A stretch of DNA of 19,328 nt from NCBI GenBank assembly GCA_964631265.1, contig CAZVWW010000037.1, positions 1 through 19,328 of the forward strand. Direction: 5' to 3'. Made by a program: the position numbers and the translations under genes. Within the stretch, counting starts at the first letter, position 1, and every line of letters begins with the position of its first letter. The notes under the pieces were generated by a model that was not told the origin of the DNA, did not search any database, and saw only the letters and a program-made list of their open reading frames with translations. Below are positions 1 through 7,379 of this stretch, in pieces. This stretch comes from CAZVWW01 sp964631265. GTDB taxonomy: Bacteria > Thermotogota > Thermotogae > MWEM01.

Positions 1-9
1 AAAAAGAGT

Positions 10-85
10 AGGTCCGTAGCTCAATTGGCAGAGCACCGGTCTCCAAAATCGGGTGCTGGGGGTTCAAGTCCCTCCGGACCTGCCA
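10..85 (+). tRNA. tRNA-Trp (anticodon CCA)
   Basis: This is a complete tRNA cloverleaf. The seven-base acceptor strand at 10-16 (AGGTCCG) pairs with 75-81 (CGGACCT), followed by discriminator G82 and an encoded CCA at 83-85. The D-arm region contains AGCTCAATTGGCAGAGC, the anticodon loop reads CTCCAAA (anticodon CCA, tryptophan), and the T arm has GGTTCAAGTCC. It lies 24 bases upstream of secE with no terminator between them, so it is probably co-transcribed with the secE-nusG block. A tRNA-Trp directly before secE is a recurring arrangement in Thermotoga-like and Gram-positive genomes. Confidence 0.97.
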
Positions 86-109
86 ATTTTTTTTAGGAGG
101 AATTTCTAA

Positions 110-358
110 ATGGCAAAGAATAATAATGGTGGCAGAAAAAATGTCCAGAAACCAAAGAAACCGTCAAAGATAAAGAAGTTCTTCCGGGAAGTAAAGCAGG
201 AATATAAAGCAACCACTTGGCCGACAAAGCATGTATTGTGGCAGACTACCGGAGTAGTGGGCGTTATTCTGTTAATCATGGGTAGTTATTTCGCATTACT
301 AGATTTAGGCTTCAGTAATATTACCAAGTATCTGCTCAACGTACTTGGTATTGGGTGA
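110..358 (+). CDS. secE: Preprotein translocase subunit SecE
   Basis: An 82-residue SecE, the small subunit that clamps and stabilises SecY in the SecYEG protein-conducting channel of the inner membrane. The first ~25 residues are lysine-rich and poorly conserved. An amphipathic stretch follows (KKFFREVKQEYKATTWPT, about 27-44) that carries the family's conserved lysine and TWP motif, and then one membrane span (about residues 48-70). This single-span form is the usual one outside enterobacteria. The start is set by ATG at 110, nine bases after a TAGGAGG ribosome site at 94-100. The stop codon overlaps the sequence leading into nusG, and secE-nusG is one of the most conserved gene pairs in bacteria. 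The call rests on both sequence and context. Confidence 0.95.
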   Translation: MAKNNNGGRKNVQKPKKPSKIKKFFREVKQEYKATTWPTKHVLWQTTGVVGVILLIMGSYFALLDLGFSNITKYLLNVLGIG

Positions 359-363
359 TCCTT

Positions 364-1428
364 TTGAATAAAAAGTGGTATGTGATCCAAACCTATTCCG
401 GACTGGAAGAAAAGATTAAAGAGAGTATTGAGAAGAAAAGAGATTCTTTGAGCCTTGAGAGGCTCATTGGTCGTGTTGTCGTTCCCGAAGAAGTTGTCGT
501 GGAACCTTCGAAATCTCATTCGGTGAAGCATATCATCACGCAAAAGGCCAAGATTCATGTTGCCACCGGTGATGAGGTGAAGAAAGGGGACTTGATTGCA
601 GAAGAAAAGCCCTATCGGATCAGGCATACCGGTGAGATTAAGGCATTGAGGAATTACAGGCGAATCGTGATCGAAACTCTCGACAGTAAGTATTCCAAGA
701 CTTATTATATCCCGGAAAGCTGTAAAGTGGAATCAGGAATAAAATCAGGGGTCAAGATCAGACAGGGGATGCCGTTGGCACATGAAGGCGAATATGTCTG
801 TGAGATGGATGGAACAGTCCTTGAATCAAAAAAAGTCAAGCGGATTATGATTGAGCGGGAAGACGGAGAAGAAGAAGTCTATTATGTACCGCTGAAGATC
901 TTTCTGAGTTCAAAAGTTAAGAAAGGCATGAACATAGAGAAGGGGATCGTAATCTCCGAACCGCTGGAACTCAAGGCGGATTTTGATGCCCTGGTTGAGA
1001 TAAGTGAAAGAGGCAACAGGAAGATCATCAAACTGGTGAATGTCAGAAGAAGAAGGCTTTTCCCCGGATATGTGTTTGTGGAGATGGCAATGACGGACGA
1101 GGCGTGGAATGCAGTGCATTCTATCCCCAATGTGATTCATTTTGTTTCTTCAGGAGCAGCTCCGCTCCCCATCAAGAATAAGGAAGCCAAGGTCATTTTA
1201 AGGCTTGCCGGATTGGAATCGATAAAAGAGGGAGAGAAAAAGCCGGCAAAAGTCGAGATTGATTATGAGATCGGCGATGCTGTTAAGATAAAATCAGGGG
1301 CATTTGTGGATTTCGTCGGGAATGTTGAAAAGGTCAATCCCGAAAAGCATGAGCTAAAGGTCATGGTGAACATCTTCGGGAGAGAAACCCCGGTTGTTGT
1401 TCACGTCAATGAAGTCGAAAAAGTCTAA
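364..1428 (+). CDS. nusG: Transcription elongation/termination factor NusG with large insertion domain
   Basis: NusG binds RNA polymerase through its NGN domain and couples it to Rho or the ribosome through its KOW domain. Here the NGN domain starts with KKWYVIQTYSG and resumes with RRRRLFPGYVFVEM near residues 228-241. Between them, about residues 50-222, is an insertion that typical ~180-residue NusG proteins lack; T. maritima NusG (about 353 residues) has the equivalent domain. The insertion carries three related turns: TGDEVKKGDLIAEE, SGVKIRQGMPLAHE and KGMNIEKGIVISE. The C-terminal KOW domain (about 293-354) includes IGDAVKIKSGAFVDFVG and GRETPVVVHV. I prefer TTG at 364 (354 residues) over GTG at 355. 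TTG is preceded by GGGTGATC at 352-359, which matches the distal part of the anti-16S sequence, and the product then begins MNKKWYVIQ like other NusGs. GTG 355 would overlap the secE stop and add three residues. Confidence 0.96.
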   Translation: MNKKWYVIQTYSGLEEKIKESIEKKRDSLSLERLIGRVVVPEEVVVEPSKSHSVKHIITQKAKIHVATGDEVKKGDLIAEEKPYRIRHTGEIKALRNYRRIVIETLDSKYSKTYYIPESCKVESGIKSGVKIRQGMPLAHEGEYVCEMDGTVLESKKVKRIMIEREDGEEEVYYVPLKIFLSSKVKKGMNIEKGIVISEPLELKADFDALVEISERGNRKIIKLVNVRRRRLFPGYVFVEMAMTDEAWNAVHSIPNVIHFVSSGAAPLPIKNKEAKVILRLAGLESIKEGEKKPAKVEIDYEIGDAVKIKSGAFVDFVGNVEKVNPEKHELKVMVNIFGRETPVVVHVNEVEKV

Positions 1429-1431
1429 AAC

Positions 1432-1437
1432 TATAAT
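1432..1437 (+). promoter_or_regulatory. Possible -10 element upstream of rplK
   Basis: A perfect TATAAT sits four bases after the nusG stop codon. The 17-base-spaced position upstream (ATGAAG at 1409-1414) matches TTGACA at only three of six bases, and there is no TGn extension. If used, transcription would begin near 1444 and run through the hairpin and the L1-type leader into rplK. Read-through from nusG is an equally good explanation, so this is weak. Confidence 0.3.
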
Positions 1438-1449
1438 GATCAGATAACG

Positions 1450-1482
1450 GGCAAGCACTGGTGACAGGCTTGTCAGTTTTTT
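1450..1482 (+). terminator. Terminator-like hairpin between nusG and rplK
   Basis: Bases 1450-1456 (GGCAAGC) pair with 1468-1474 (GCTTGTC), with one G-U pair. This gives a seven-base stem and an 11-base loop that can add two further pairs. AG and then six T residues (1477-1482) follow. This is the shape of an intrinsic terminator or partial attenuator. Its position just before the rplK leader suggests it adjusts read-through from secE-nusG into the ribosomal protein genes. The stem is of modest strength, so efficiency is uncertain. Confidence 0.5.
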
Positions 1483-1491
1483 GTGTAAATT

Positions 1492-1531
1492 CGTGGGAGG
1501 GCCAGCCAGCCCGTAAAGACCACAAGGGAGG
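1492..1531 (+). promoter_or_regulatory. L1-binding mRNA leader of rplK-rplA (autoregulatory)
   Basis: Ribosomal protein L1 represses its own operon by binding an mRNA hairpin that mimics its 23S rRNA site. Here GTGG at 1493-1496 pairs with CCAC at 1520-1523 and GGGC at 1499-1502 pairs with GCCC at 1509-1512, enclosing a six-base loop. The two helices are separated by an asymmetric internal loop, GA on the 5' side and GTAAAGA on the 3' side. A two-helix element with such an internal loop directly before rplK-rplA is the hallmark of L1 leaders. The rplK ribosome site (AAGGGAGG, 1524-1531) starts at the base of the stem, so bound L1 could block initiation. The match is from memory of the motif and was not tested with a covariance model. 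Confidence 0.72.
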
Positions 1532-1539
1532 AATGAAAA

Positions 1540-1965
1540 ATGGCAAAGAAGGTATTAACAACTTTGAAACTCCAGCTACCTGCTGGTAAGGCAAATCCGG
1601 CACCCCCGATAGGACCTGCTCTGGGTCAGCACGGGATCAATATCATGGGTTTTTGCAAGGAATTCAACGCAAAGACAAAAGAGAAAATGGGAACCATTAT
1701 ACCGGTCGTCATAACGGTATATGAGGATCGTTCGTTCTCATTTATCATGAAAACCCCGCCCGCCTCTTTTTTGATACTCAAAGAAGCGGGGATCAAGAAA
1801 GGGTCTGGAATTCCCAACAAGGAGAAAGTCGGAAAGATCACGAAAGAACAGGTCAAAAAGATTGCTGAGATCAAGATGCCCGACCTCAATGCGAATGATG
1901 TTGAAAATGCAATGCGTATTATTGAGGGGACTGCAAGAAACATGGGCGTCGAGGTCACGGAATAA
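1540..1965 (+). CDS. rplK: 50S ribosomal protein L11
   Basis: L11 is a 141-residue protein of the GTPase-associated centre. It binds 23S rRNA near helices 43-44 with L10 and helps control factor binding and the stringent response. The N-terminal domain (about 1-70) has the family signature PAGKANPAPPIGPALGQHG, including the proline-rich segment bound by thiopeptide antibiotics. The C-terminal RNA-binding domain includes KTPPASFLILKEAG and KMPDLNAND, and the length is standard. It starts at ATG 1540, nine bases past a strong AAGGGAGG site, and rplA follows after 12 bases. L11 is the substrate of PrmA, which is encoded on the opposite strand of this same window. The lysine-rich N-terminus (MAKK) is typical of the methylated region. 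Confidence 0.98.
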   Translation: MAKKVLTTLKLQLPAGKANPAPPIGPALGQHGINIMGFCKEFNAKTKEKMGTIIPVVITVYEDRSFSFIMKTPPASFLILKEAGIKKGSGIPNKEKVGKITKEQVKKIAEIKMPDLNANDVENAMRIIEGTARNMGVEVTE

Positions 1966-1977
1966 GGGGTGTTGTAG

Positions 1978-2685
1978 ATGCCAAAACATTCAAAAAGATA
2001 TTTTGAAGCCAGAAAAAAAGTGGACCTGAAAGCCAAATATACTTTTGAGAACGCGATAAAATTAGTCAAAGAAGCAGCAACTGCTAAATTCGACGAAACC
2101 ATTGAGCTTCATCTTTGCACCAATATCAATCCCAAAAAGGCGGATCAGCAGATTCGACAGCCAATCTCTCTCCCGAACGGAACGGGAAAAAAGATTAGAA
2201 CGATGGTCTTTGCCAAGGGAGAGAATGCCGAAAAGGCAAAAGAGGCCGGTGCCGACTATGTCGGAGCAGAGGATTATGTAGAAAAGATACAAAACGATAA
2301 CTGGCTTGAATTTGATGTGGCAATCGCTACACCGGATATGATGAGGGTTATCGGAAGACTAGGTCGAGTTCTTGGACCGAGAGGGCTGATGCCGTCACCA
2401 AAATCCGGAACGGTTACACAGGATATCGAATCAGCTGTTAAGGATTTCAAGCTTGGAAAAATAGAAGCAAGAAACGATAAAACGGGTAACATCCATCTTG
2501 TGATCGGCAAGAAGTCGTTCAAGGATGAAATGCTGATCGAGAACTTGAAATCAGCTATTCAACAGATTATGTCTTTAAAACCAACAAGCTTAAAGGGAAG
2601 ATTATTCCAGAAGGTATCAGTTGCGCCTGCTATGGGCCCTGGTATCAAAGTGGACGTATCAGAATACGAAAAAGCTAAACTGTAA
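1978..2685 (+). CDS. rplA: 50S ribosomal protein L1
   Basis: L1, 235 residues, forms the mobile L1 stalk that helps move deacylated tRNA out of the ribosomal E site. It also represses translation of its own rplK-rplA mRNA. The N-terminal segment MPKHSKRYFEARKKVD and the central signature GRLGRVLGPRGLMPSPKSGT (about residues 125-144) are diagnostic. The C-terminal part has GNIHLVIGKKSF and a closing APAMGPGIKVDV strand. The length matches the usual 225-235. It starts at ATG 1978, 12 bases after the rplK stop, with AAGGGGTG as ribosome site. The candidate L1 target lies at 1492-1531 upstream of rplK, which would close the feedback loop. Confidence 0.98.
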   Translation: MPKHSKRYFEARKKVDLKAKYTFENAIKLVKEAATAKFDETIELHLCTNINPKKADQQIRQPISLPNGTGKKIRTMVFAKGENAEKAKEAGADYVGAEDYVEKIQNDNWLEFDVAIATPDMMRVIGRLGRVLGPRGLMPSPKSGTVTQDIESAVKDFKLGKIEARNDKTGNIHLVIGKKSFKDEMLIENLKSAIQQIMSLKPTSLKGRLFQKVSVAPAMGPGIKVDVSEYEKAKL

Positions 2686-2700
2686 GACTTTCCACGTACT

Positions 2701-2800
2701 CAAGACCGTAGGCTGCTAAGAGGTATCACACCCGCCTGCCGAGGTACGCGTGTGTTTCACCGCGACCTCTAGCGTGGGGTCGTTATTTTGGAAGGAGGTG
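2701..2800 (+). ncRNA. L10-type ribosomal protein leader of rplJ-rplL
   Basis: The 120-base gap before rplJ holds a structured leader that fits the L10 leader family, to which the L10(L12)4 complex binds to repress its own operon. The basal stem pairs GCTAAGAGGT (2715-2724, with A2718 bulged) with ACCTCTAGC (2765-2773). Above it, CACAC (2727-2731) pairs with GTGTG (2750-2754), and at the tip CCT (2735-2737) pairs with AGG (2742-2744). The 3' half of the basal stem also takes part in an alternative terminator-like hairpin at 2762-2789, so the leader can switch. The rplJ ribosome site (GAAGGAGGTG, 2791-2800) follows immediately. I assigned the family from position and structure, without a covariance search. 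Confidence 0.75.
2762..2789 (+). terminator. Attenuator hairpin in rplJ leader
   Basis: GCGACCTC (2762-2769) can pair with GGGGTCGT (2776-2783), eight pairs including two G-U, around a six-base loop. TTATTTT follows at 2783-2789. This is intrinsic-terminator geometry placed after the leader and before the rplJ ribosome site. It uses bases 2765-2769, which are also needed for the L10-leader basal stem, so the two folds exclude each other. Premature termination under one condition is a plausible inference. Confidence 0.5.
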
Positions 2801-2805
2801 AAACA

Positions 2806-3342
2806 GTGTTAACAAGACCCGAAAAAAGAGAGATTGTTGAAGGACTGTCGAGTAAGATCAAGGTCTCCCCGGTTATTGTACTGGTCAACTACAGAGGGCT
2901 TAATGTTGAAAAGATCAGTGACTTCAGGAGGCAGCTGCTTGAGAATAAGGGACATTTGCAGATCTGCAAGAACACCCTTATCAAGGTAGCCGTCAGAGAG
3001 GCAGAGAAAGAGAACGAGGAGATCAGCAACCTGCTGCAGGGACCCAATGCCATCCTCTACGTCGAGGAAGACGGGGATCCGATGGCCTGCCTAAAGACAT
3101 TGGTCAAGTTTGCCAAGGATAATGATATGCCCGAGATCAAAGGCGGCCTCTTCGAAGGGGAATTCTACGATGCCGAAGGTATCAGAGAGTTGTCCAAACT
3201 CCCCTCAAGAGAAGAATTGCTCGGTATGCTTGCAAATGTTTTACAGGCCCCCATCCAGGGAGTTGCAGGGGCGTTGAACAACATTATCCTGAAATTACCT
3301 TATGCTATTAATGCTGTAATCGACAAGAAGGAAAACGAATAA
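2806..3342 (+). CDS. rplJ: 50S ribosomal protein L10
   Basis: L10 (178 residues from this start) anchors the L7/L12 dimers to the ribosomal stalk and binds 23S rRNA beside L11. The N-terminal RNA-binding domain starts MLTRPEKREIVEGL and contains VNYRGLNVEKI and the conserved KNTLIKVAV helix-turn. The segment KGGLFEGEFYDAEGIREL is family-typical, and the C-terminal helix that binds L12 dimers is near LPYAINAVIDKKENE. I chose GTG at 2806 rather than the in-frame TTG at 2788. The TTG lies upstream of the GAAGGAGGTG ribosome site (2791-2800), whereas GTG lies five bases after it and gives the standard N-terminus. The gene is probably controlled by the leader just upstream, and rplL follows after 35 bases. 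Confidence 0.97.
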   Translation: MLTRPEKREIVEGLSSKIKVSPVIVLVNYRGLNVEKISDFRRQLLENKGHLQICKNTLIKVAVREAEKENEEISNLLQGPNAILYVEEDGDPMACLKTLVKFAKDNDMPEIKGGLFEGEFYDAEGIRELSKLPSREELLGMLANVLQAPIQGVAGALNNIILKLPYAINAVIDKKENE

Positions 3343-3377
3343 AGAATCGCTAAAAAAAATCGGAGGTGCAAGTAATA

Positions 3378-3761
3378 ATGAATAGAGAGGACATTCTTAA
3401 AGCAATTGAAGAAATGACAGTAACGGAATTATCACAGCTGGTAAAAGATATCGAGGAAAAATTTGACGTGACAGCACAGGCACCGGTTGCAATGGCAGCT
3501 GCTCCTGCAGCAGGTGGCGGAGAAGCCCAGGAAGAAGAGAAGACAGACTTTGATGTTATGCTCAAGAGCTTCGGACAGAAGAAGATAGGGGTTATCAAGA
3601 TTGTCAGAGAAATCACAGGACTCGGTCTGAAAGATGCAAAAGGACTTGTAGACAAAGCTGGAACAGATGATGCGGTTGTTAAGGAAGCAGCGCCAAAGGA
3701 CGATGCCGAAGAAATCAAGACAAAACTCGAAGAAGCCGGCGCTGAAGTTGAACTGAAATAA
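3378..3761 (+). CDS. rplL: 50S ribosomal protein L7/L12
   Basis: L7/L12, 127 residues, is the acidic stalk protein that recruits translational GTPases. The N-terminal dimerisation domain is residues 1-35, and an alanine/glycine-rich hinge (AAAPAAGGGEAQEEEKTDFD) runs across about 40-60. The C-terminal globular domain has the conserved KIGVIKIVREITGLGLKDAK segment that contacts EF-G and EF-Tu. ATG at 3378 is chosen because GGAGGTG at 3362-3368 sits nine bases upstream. The in-frame GTG at 3366 lies inside that ribosome site. A strong hairpin terminator/attenuator follows at 3789-3820, which fits the common need for more L12 than RNA polymerase. Confidence 0.98.
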   Translation: MNREDILKAIEEMTVTELSQLVKDIEEKFDVTAQAPVAMAAAPAAGGGEAQEEEKTDFDVMLKSFGQKKIGVIKIVREITGLGLKDAKGLVDKAGTDDAVVKEAAPKDDAEEIKTKLEEAGAEVELK

Positions 3762-3788
3762 GACTTTTTTCGTCTAAATAGAGTGCGG

Positions 3789-3820
3789 ATGCATCAGGTT
3801 TAAAGACCTGATGCATTTTT
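3789..3820 (+). terminator. Terminator/attenuator between rplL and rpoB
   Basis: ATGCATCAGGT (3789-3799) pairs perfectly with ACCTGATGCAT (3806-3816), an 11-base stem with a six-base loop, followed by TTTTT ending at 3820. It lies between rplL and rpoB, the position where many bacteria have a partial terminator that sets the ratio of ribosomal protein to polymerase transcripts. Some read-through must occur, or a promoter must lie in 3821-3858, for rpoBC to be expressed. I see no convincing promoter there. Confidence 0.85.
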
Positions 3821-3858
3821 ATGCTTATTTTAAATATCTCTCCAAGAGGTGATTCGTA

Positions 3859-6800
3859 TTGAAAAGGGAGAGCTTCGGCCGAAGGGAAAGATACGTCTAC
3901 GGTAAGATTGGTGAGGCTGTCAAGATTCCCAATCTTATCTCTATGCAACTGGAATCATATCAGGAATTTATCGACAAAAGAATAATGGAAGTCCTCAGTA
4001 AATTCTCACCCATCCGATCTCAACCACATCGTGGTGATCTCAGAAAAGACGAAAAGGGATTTGTTCTGGAATTCATCGATACAGAGATCGGTGAGCCCAA
4101 CGAGGATGAAATGGACTGCAAGGCAAAGGGGATCAGCTACACAGTTCCCCTGTATGTTAATGTCAGAATATCAGATATCAACACAGGTGAGATGAGAGAG
4201 GAGAACGCCTTTTTCGGGTACATACCCTATATGACGGAAAGGGGTTCATTTATCATCAACGGGGCTGAGAGAGTTGTCGTTAATCAGCTTGTGAGATCCC
4301 CCGGCATCTATTTTGTCAATGAGGGATCAACCCCGGGAAAGCGGAGTATTTTTATTGCCCACTTCCTTCCTCAGAGAGGGGCCTGGCTTGAGATCATGTT
4401 CAACAGCAACAAGAGCATCCTTCAGGCCAGAATAGACCGCAGAAGAAAGGTCAATCTCTTTCTGTTTTTAAAAGCCATTGGTTTCACAGATACGATGGAG
4501 CTCTTCTCCAATTTCCCCTACACCGTTGAAATCTATAACAGAAAAGATCTTGAGCGCGTCGATGGCGGGATTGTCCTGGAGGAAATCAAGGACAAAGGCG
4601 GCAATGTGATTGTCGGCAAGGGAGAAAAGCTTGATAAAAAGGTCTTTGATGAGATAATGGATAATGAGATTGAGAAGATTATCATTCTCAATCCAAACAT
4701 GCAGAACACCTACGAAAAACTGGATGATAAACTCAAGGAATCAGGGGAAGACGAAGCGGTTATCGAATTGTTCAGAAAACTCAAACCCGGGGAGATCCCG
4801 CGGGTCAACACGGCTAAAAATTATATCTACAACCTCTATTTCAACGATGAGAAATATGAATTCTCCGAAGTTGGCCGATACAAGATGAACAGAAGACTTG
4901 ATACTGTCTATGAAAAATATCAGAAACTACACGGGGAAGAGGAAAGCGAAAGATACAACGAGGAATCACAGGTGATCGAAAAACTCGATCTCCTGCTGGC
5001 GGCTATCCATATCCTCGATCTGGAGCAGGACAGCAGTCTGATGGATACCAAAGACCATCTTGGTAACAAACGTGTTAGAAATGTGGGAGAACTTTTGCAG
5101 GGTGAGTTTGAGAGAGGGTTTTCAAAGATACAAAAACTCCTGACGGAAAAGCTGACCGTCTACAATTCCCTTGAAAAGATCTCAATTCAGAGTCTGATCA
5201 ACGTCAGACCCATCATCATATCGATGAATCAGTTCTTTGCGAGCAGTCAGTTGTCACAGTTTATGGATCAGGTTAATCCACTCTCAGAACTGACCCACAA
5301 AAGAAGACTTTCTTCGATCGGTCCGGGTGGACTCAAGAGAGAACGGGCTAAGATCGAGGTCCGTGATGTCCATGATTCACATTACGGAAGGATGTGCCCC
5401 ATAGAAACGCCCGAAGGAGCCAATATCGGGCTTATAACATCACTTGCGACCTTTGCAAGCACGGATCCGTACGGCTTCCTGATCACACCCTATCGCAAAG
5501 TCATCGATAACAAAGTGACGGACGAAGTTGCCTATCTGACGGCAAACGAGGAAGAATTGTACTACGTTGCCCAGGCAAACACCGAGCTCGAAGAGGATGG
5601 GACGATCGCATCCGAGCGGGTTCCGGTCAGATGGCACGGGGATATCAAATATGTCGACAGGGAAGAAGTCCGTTTCATGGACGTCTCGCCCAAACAGACG
5701 GTCTCGATATCAACGTCCCTGATCCCCTTTCTTGAGCATGACGACTCAAACAGAGCCCTGATGGGGTCGAACATGCAGCGACAGGGGGTACCGGTAATCG
5801 ATCCGGAAGCACCGAGAGTCGGAACGGGTGTTGAATGGTACGCTGCAAGGGATTCAGGGTTTATCGTCCGTTCAAAGCATCCGGGACAGGTTGTTAAGGT
5901 TGATGCCAAGATGATCGAGATTCACCGAATGGATGACAACAATAAGCTCATTTTTAAGGATAAAAAGCCCCAAATCGATAAATACAGACTACAGAAATTT
6001 GTCCGGTCCAATCAGGACACCATGATCAACCAGAGACCGATTGTCAATATCGGGGAAAAGGTTGATGCAGGTGATCCCCTTGCCGACGGTCCTGCAACGG
6101 ATATGGGGGAACTGGCACTGGGACAGAACATCATGGTTGCCTTTATGCCCTGGGAGGGGTATAACTTTGAGGATGCCATATTGGTCAACGAAGAGCTCCT
6201 CGAGCGGGAGACCTTTACGTCGGTGCATATTGAACTCTACGAGGTTAATGCCAGGGAAACCAGGCTTGGTTCAGAAGAGATCACACCGGATATTCCCAAT
6301 GTCAGCAAGGAGAGGCTGAAAAACCTCGACGAAAACGGCATCGTCCGTGTCGGGGCAGTTGTATCCTCAGAAGATATCCTGGTGGGAAAGGTAACCCCGA
6401 AAGGGGAAGCCGAGATTTCACCCGAGGAAAAGATCATCCGGTCTGTCTTCGGTGACCGCGGAAGAGACATTCAGGACACTTCGTTGAAACTCCCCCATGG
6501 CGTGACCGGCAGGGTTATCGACGTCAAAGTCTATGATAAATCAGATGTCAGCGAACTTGGCCCCGGGGTTAACCGGATGATAAGGGTCTATGTTGCCTGT
6601 AGAAAGCCTCTCAATGTGGGAGACAAACTGGCGGGCAGGCATGGGAACAAAGGCGTTATCTCCAATATCCTGCCAAAGATGGACATGCCCTTCTTACCAA
6701 ACGGGGAGCCGGTGGAAATGATACTCAGTCCCCTGGGGGTGCCGTCGCGAATGAATCTCGGTCAAATCCTCGAAACACATCTGGGATGGCTTGCGAGACT

Positions 6801-7362
6801 CAACGACTGGTTTGTAGCAACACCCGTTTTCGACGGGGCAAGAGAAGATGAGATATTAACTGAACTGTATAAGAGAAGAACTGAGGAAGGTCTCGAAGAA
6901 GGAGACACTGAAGAGGTCAAAAGCGGGAAAGTCACTCTCCGGGACGGGAGAGACGGATTGCCATTTGATCATCCGATAACGGTCGGTATCATGTACATGT
7001 TGAAACTGGTCCATATCGCTCAGGACAAGATACACGCCCGAAGCGTCGGGCCGTATTCCCTCATTCACCAGCAGCCCCTTGGCGGTAAGGCACAGTTCGG
7101 GGGACAGCGTTTTGGCGAAATGGAGGTATGGGCACTTGAGGCATACGGAGCCACCCATACCCTGAGTGAGATGCTCACGATCAAATCGGATGATGTACTG
7201 GGCAGGAACGAGGTCTACAAGGCCATACTGAAAAACAAGAATGTTCCCGAAGCCGGGATACCGGAAAGTTTCAAGGTTTTGGTCAAAGAACTCCGGGGAG
7301 TAGCGCTGGATGTTAAAGTCTTTGATGAAAACGATAATAAAATCGACCTCGACAGGGAATAA
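3859..7362 (+). CDS. rpoB: DNA-directed RNA polymerase beta subunit
   Basis: RpoB, 1167 residues, forms one pincer of RNA polymerase and much of the catalytic cleft. The rifampicin pocket reads SSQLSQFMDQVNPLSELTHK and continues RRLSSIGPGGL. It keeps D470, H480 and S485, the equivalents of E. coli D516, H526 and S531. HYGRMCPIETPEGANIGLI follows. The cleft motif GDKLAGRHGNKGVIS carries lysines 923 and 931 (E. coli 1065 and 1073). The C-terminal part has GKAQFGGQRFGEMEVWALEA. As I recall, it is about 100 residues shorter than T. maritima RpoB, so it lacks some lineage-specific insert. The start is TTG 3859, after AAGAGGTGATT at 3844-3854; no in-frame ATG would give the conserved MKRESFGRRERYVYG N-terminus. 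It ends 17 bases before rpoC. Confidence 0.99.
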   Translation: MKRESFGRRERYVYGKIGEAVKIPNLISMQLESYQEFIDKRIMEVLSKFSPIRSQPHRGDLRKDEKGFVLEFIDTEIGEPNEDEMDCKAKGISYTVPLYVNVRISDINTGEMREENAFFGYIPYMTERGSFIINGAERVVVNQLVRSPGIYFVNEGSTPGKRSIFIAHFLPQRGAWLEIMFNSNKSILQARIDRRRKVNLFLFLKAIGFTDTMELFSNFPYTVEIYNRKDLERVDGGIVLEEIKDKGGNVIVGKGEKLDKKVFDEIMDNEIEKIIILNPNMQNTYEKLDDKLKESGEDEAVIELFRKLKPGEIPRVNTAKNYIYNLYFNDEKYEFSEVGRYKMNRRLDTVYEKYQKLHGEEESERYNEESQVIEKLDLLLAAIHILDLEQDSSLMDTKDHLGNKRVRNVGELLQGEFERGFSKIQKLLTEKLTVYNSLEKISIQSLINVRPIIISMNQFFASSQLSQFMDQVNPLSELTHKRRLSSIGPGGLKRERAKIEVRDVHDSHYGRMCPIETPEGANIGLITSLATFASTDPYGFLITPYRKVIDNKVTDEVAYLTANEEELYYVAQANTELEEDGTIASERVPVRWHGDIKYVDREEVRFMDVSPKQTVSISTSLIPFLEHDDSNRALMGSNMQRQGVPVIDPEAPRVGTGVEWYAARDSGFIVRSKHPGQVVKVDAKMIEIHRMDDNNKLIFKDKKPQIDKYRLQKFVRSNQDTMINQRPIVNIGEKVDAGDPLADGPATDMGELALGQNIMVAFMPWEGYNFEDAILVNEELLERETFTSVHIELYEVNARETRLGSEEITPDIPNVSKERLKNLDENGIVRVGAVVSSEDILVGKVTPKGEAEISPEEKIIRSVFGDRGRDIQDTSLKLPHGVTGRVIDVKVYDKSDVSELGPGVNRMIRVYVACRKPLNVGDKLAGRHGNKGVISNILPKMDMPFLPNGEPVEMILSPLGVPSRMNLGQILETHLGWLARLNDWFVATPVFDGAREDEILTELYKRRTEEGLEEGDTEEVKSGKVTLRDGRDGLPFDHPITVGIMYMLKLVHIAQDKIHARSVGPYSLIHQQPLGGKAQFGGQRFGEMEVWALEAYGATHTLSEMLTIKSDDVLGRNEVYKAILKNKNVPEAGIPESFKVLVKELRGVALDVKVFDENDNKIDLDRE

Positions 7363-7379
7363 AGAGGATGTGATGGAAA

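Noticed and set aside
1626..2102. 158-codon - strand frame spanning rplK and rplA
   Set aside because: It crosses the boundary of two clear ribosomal protein genes in antisense and has no motif or ribosome site.
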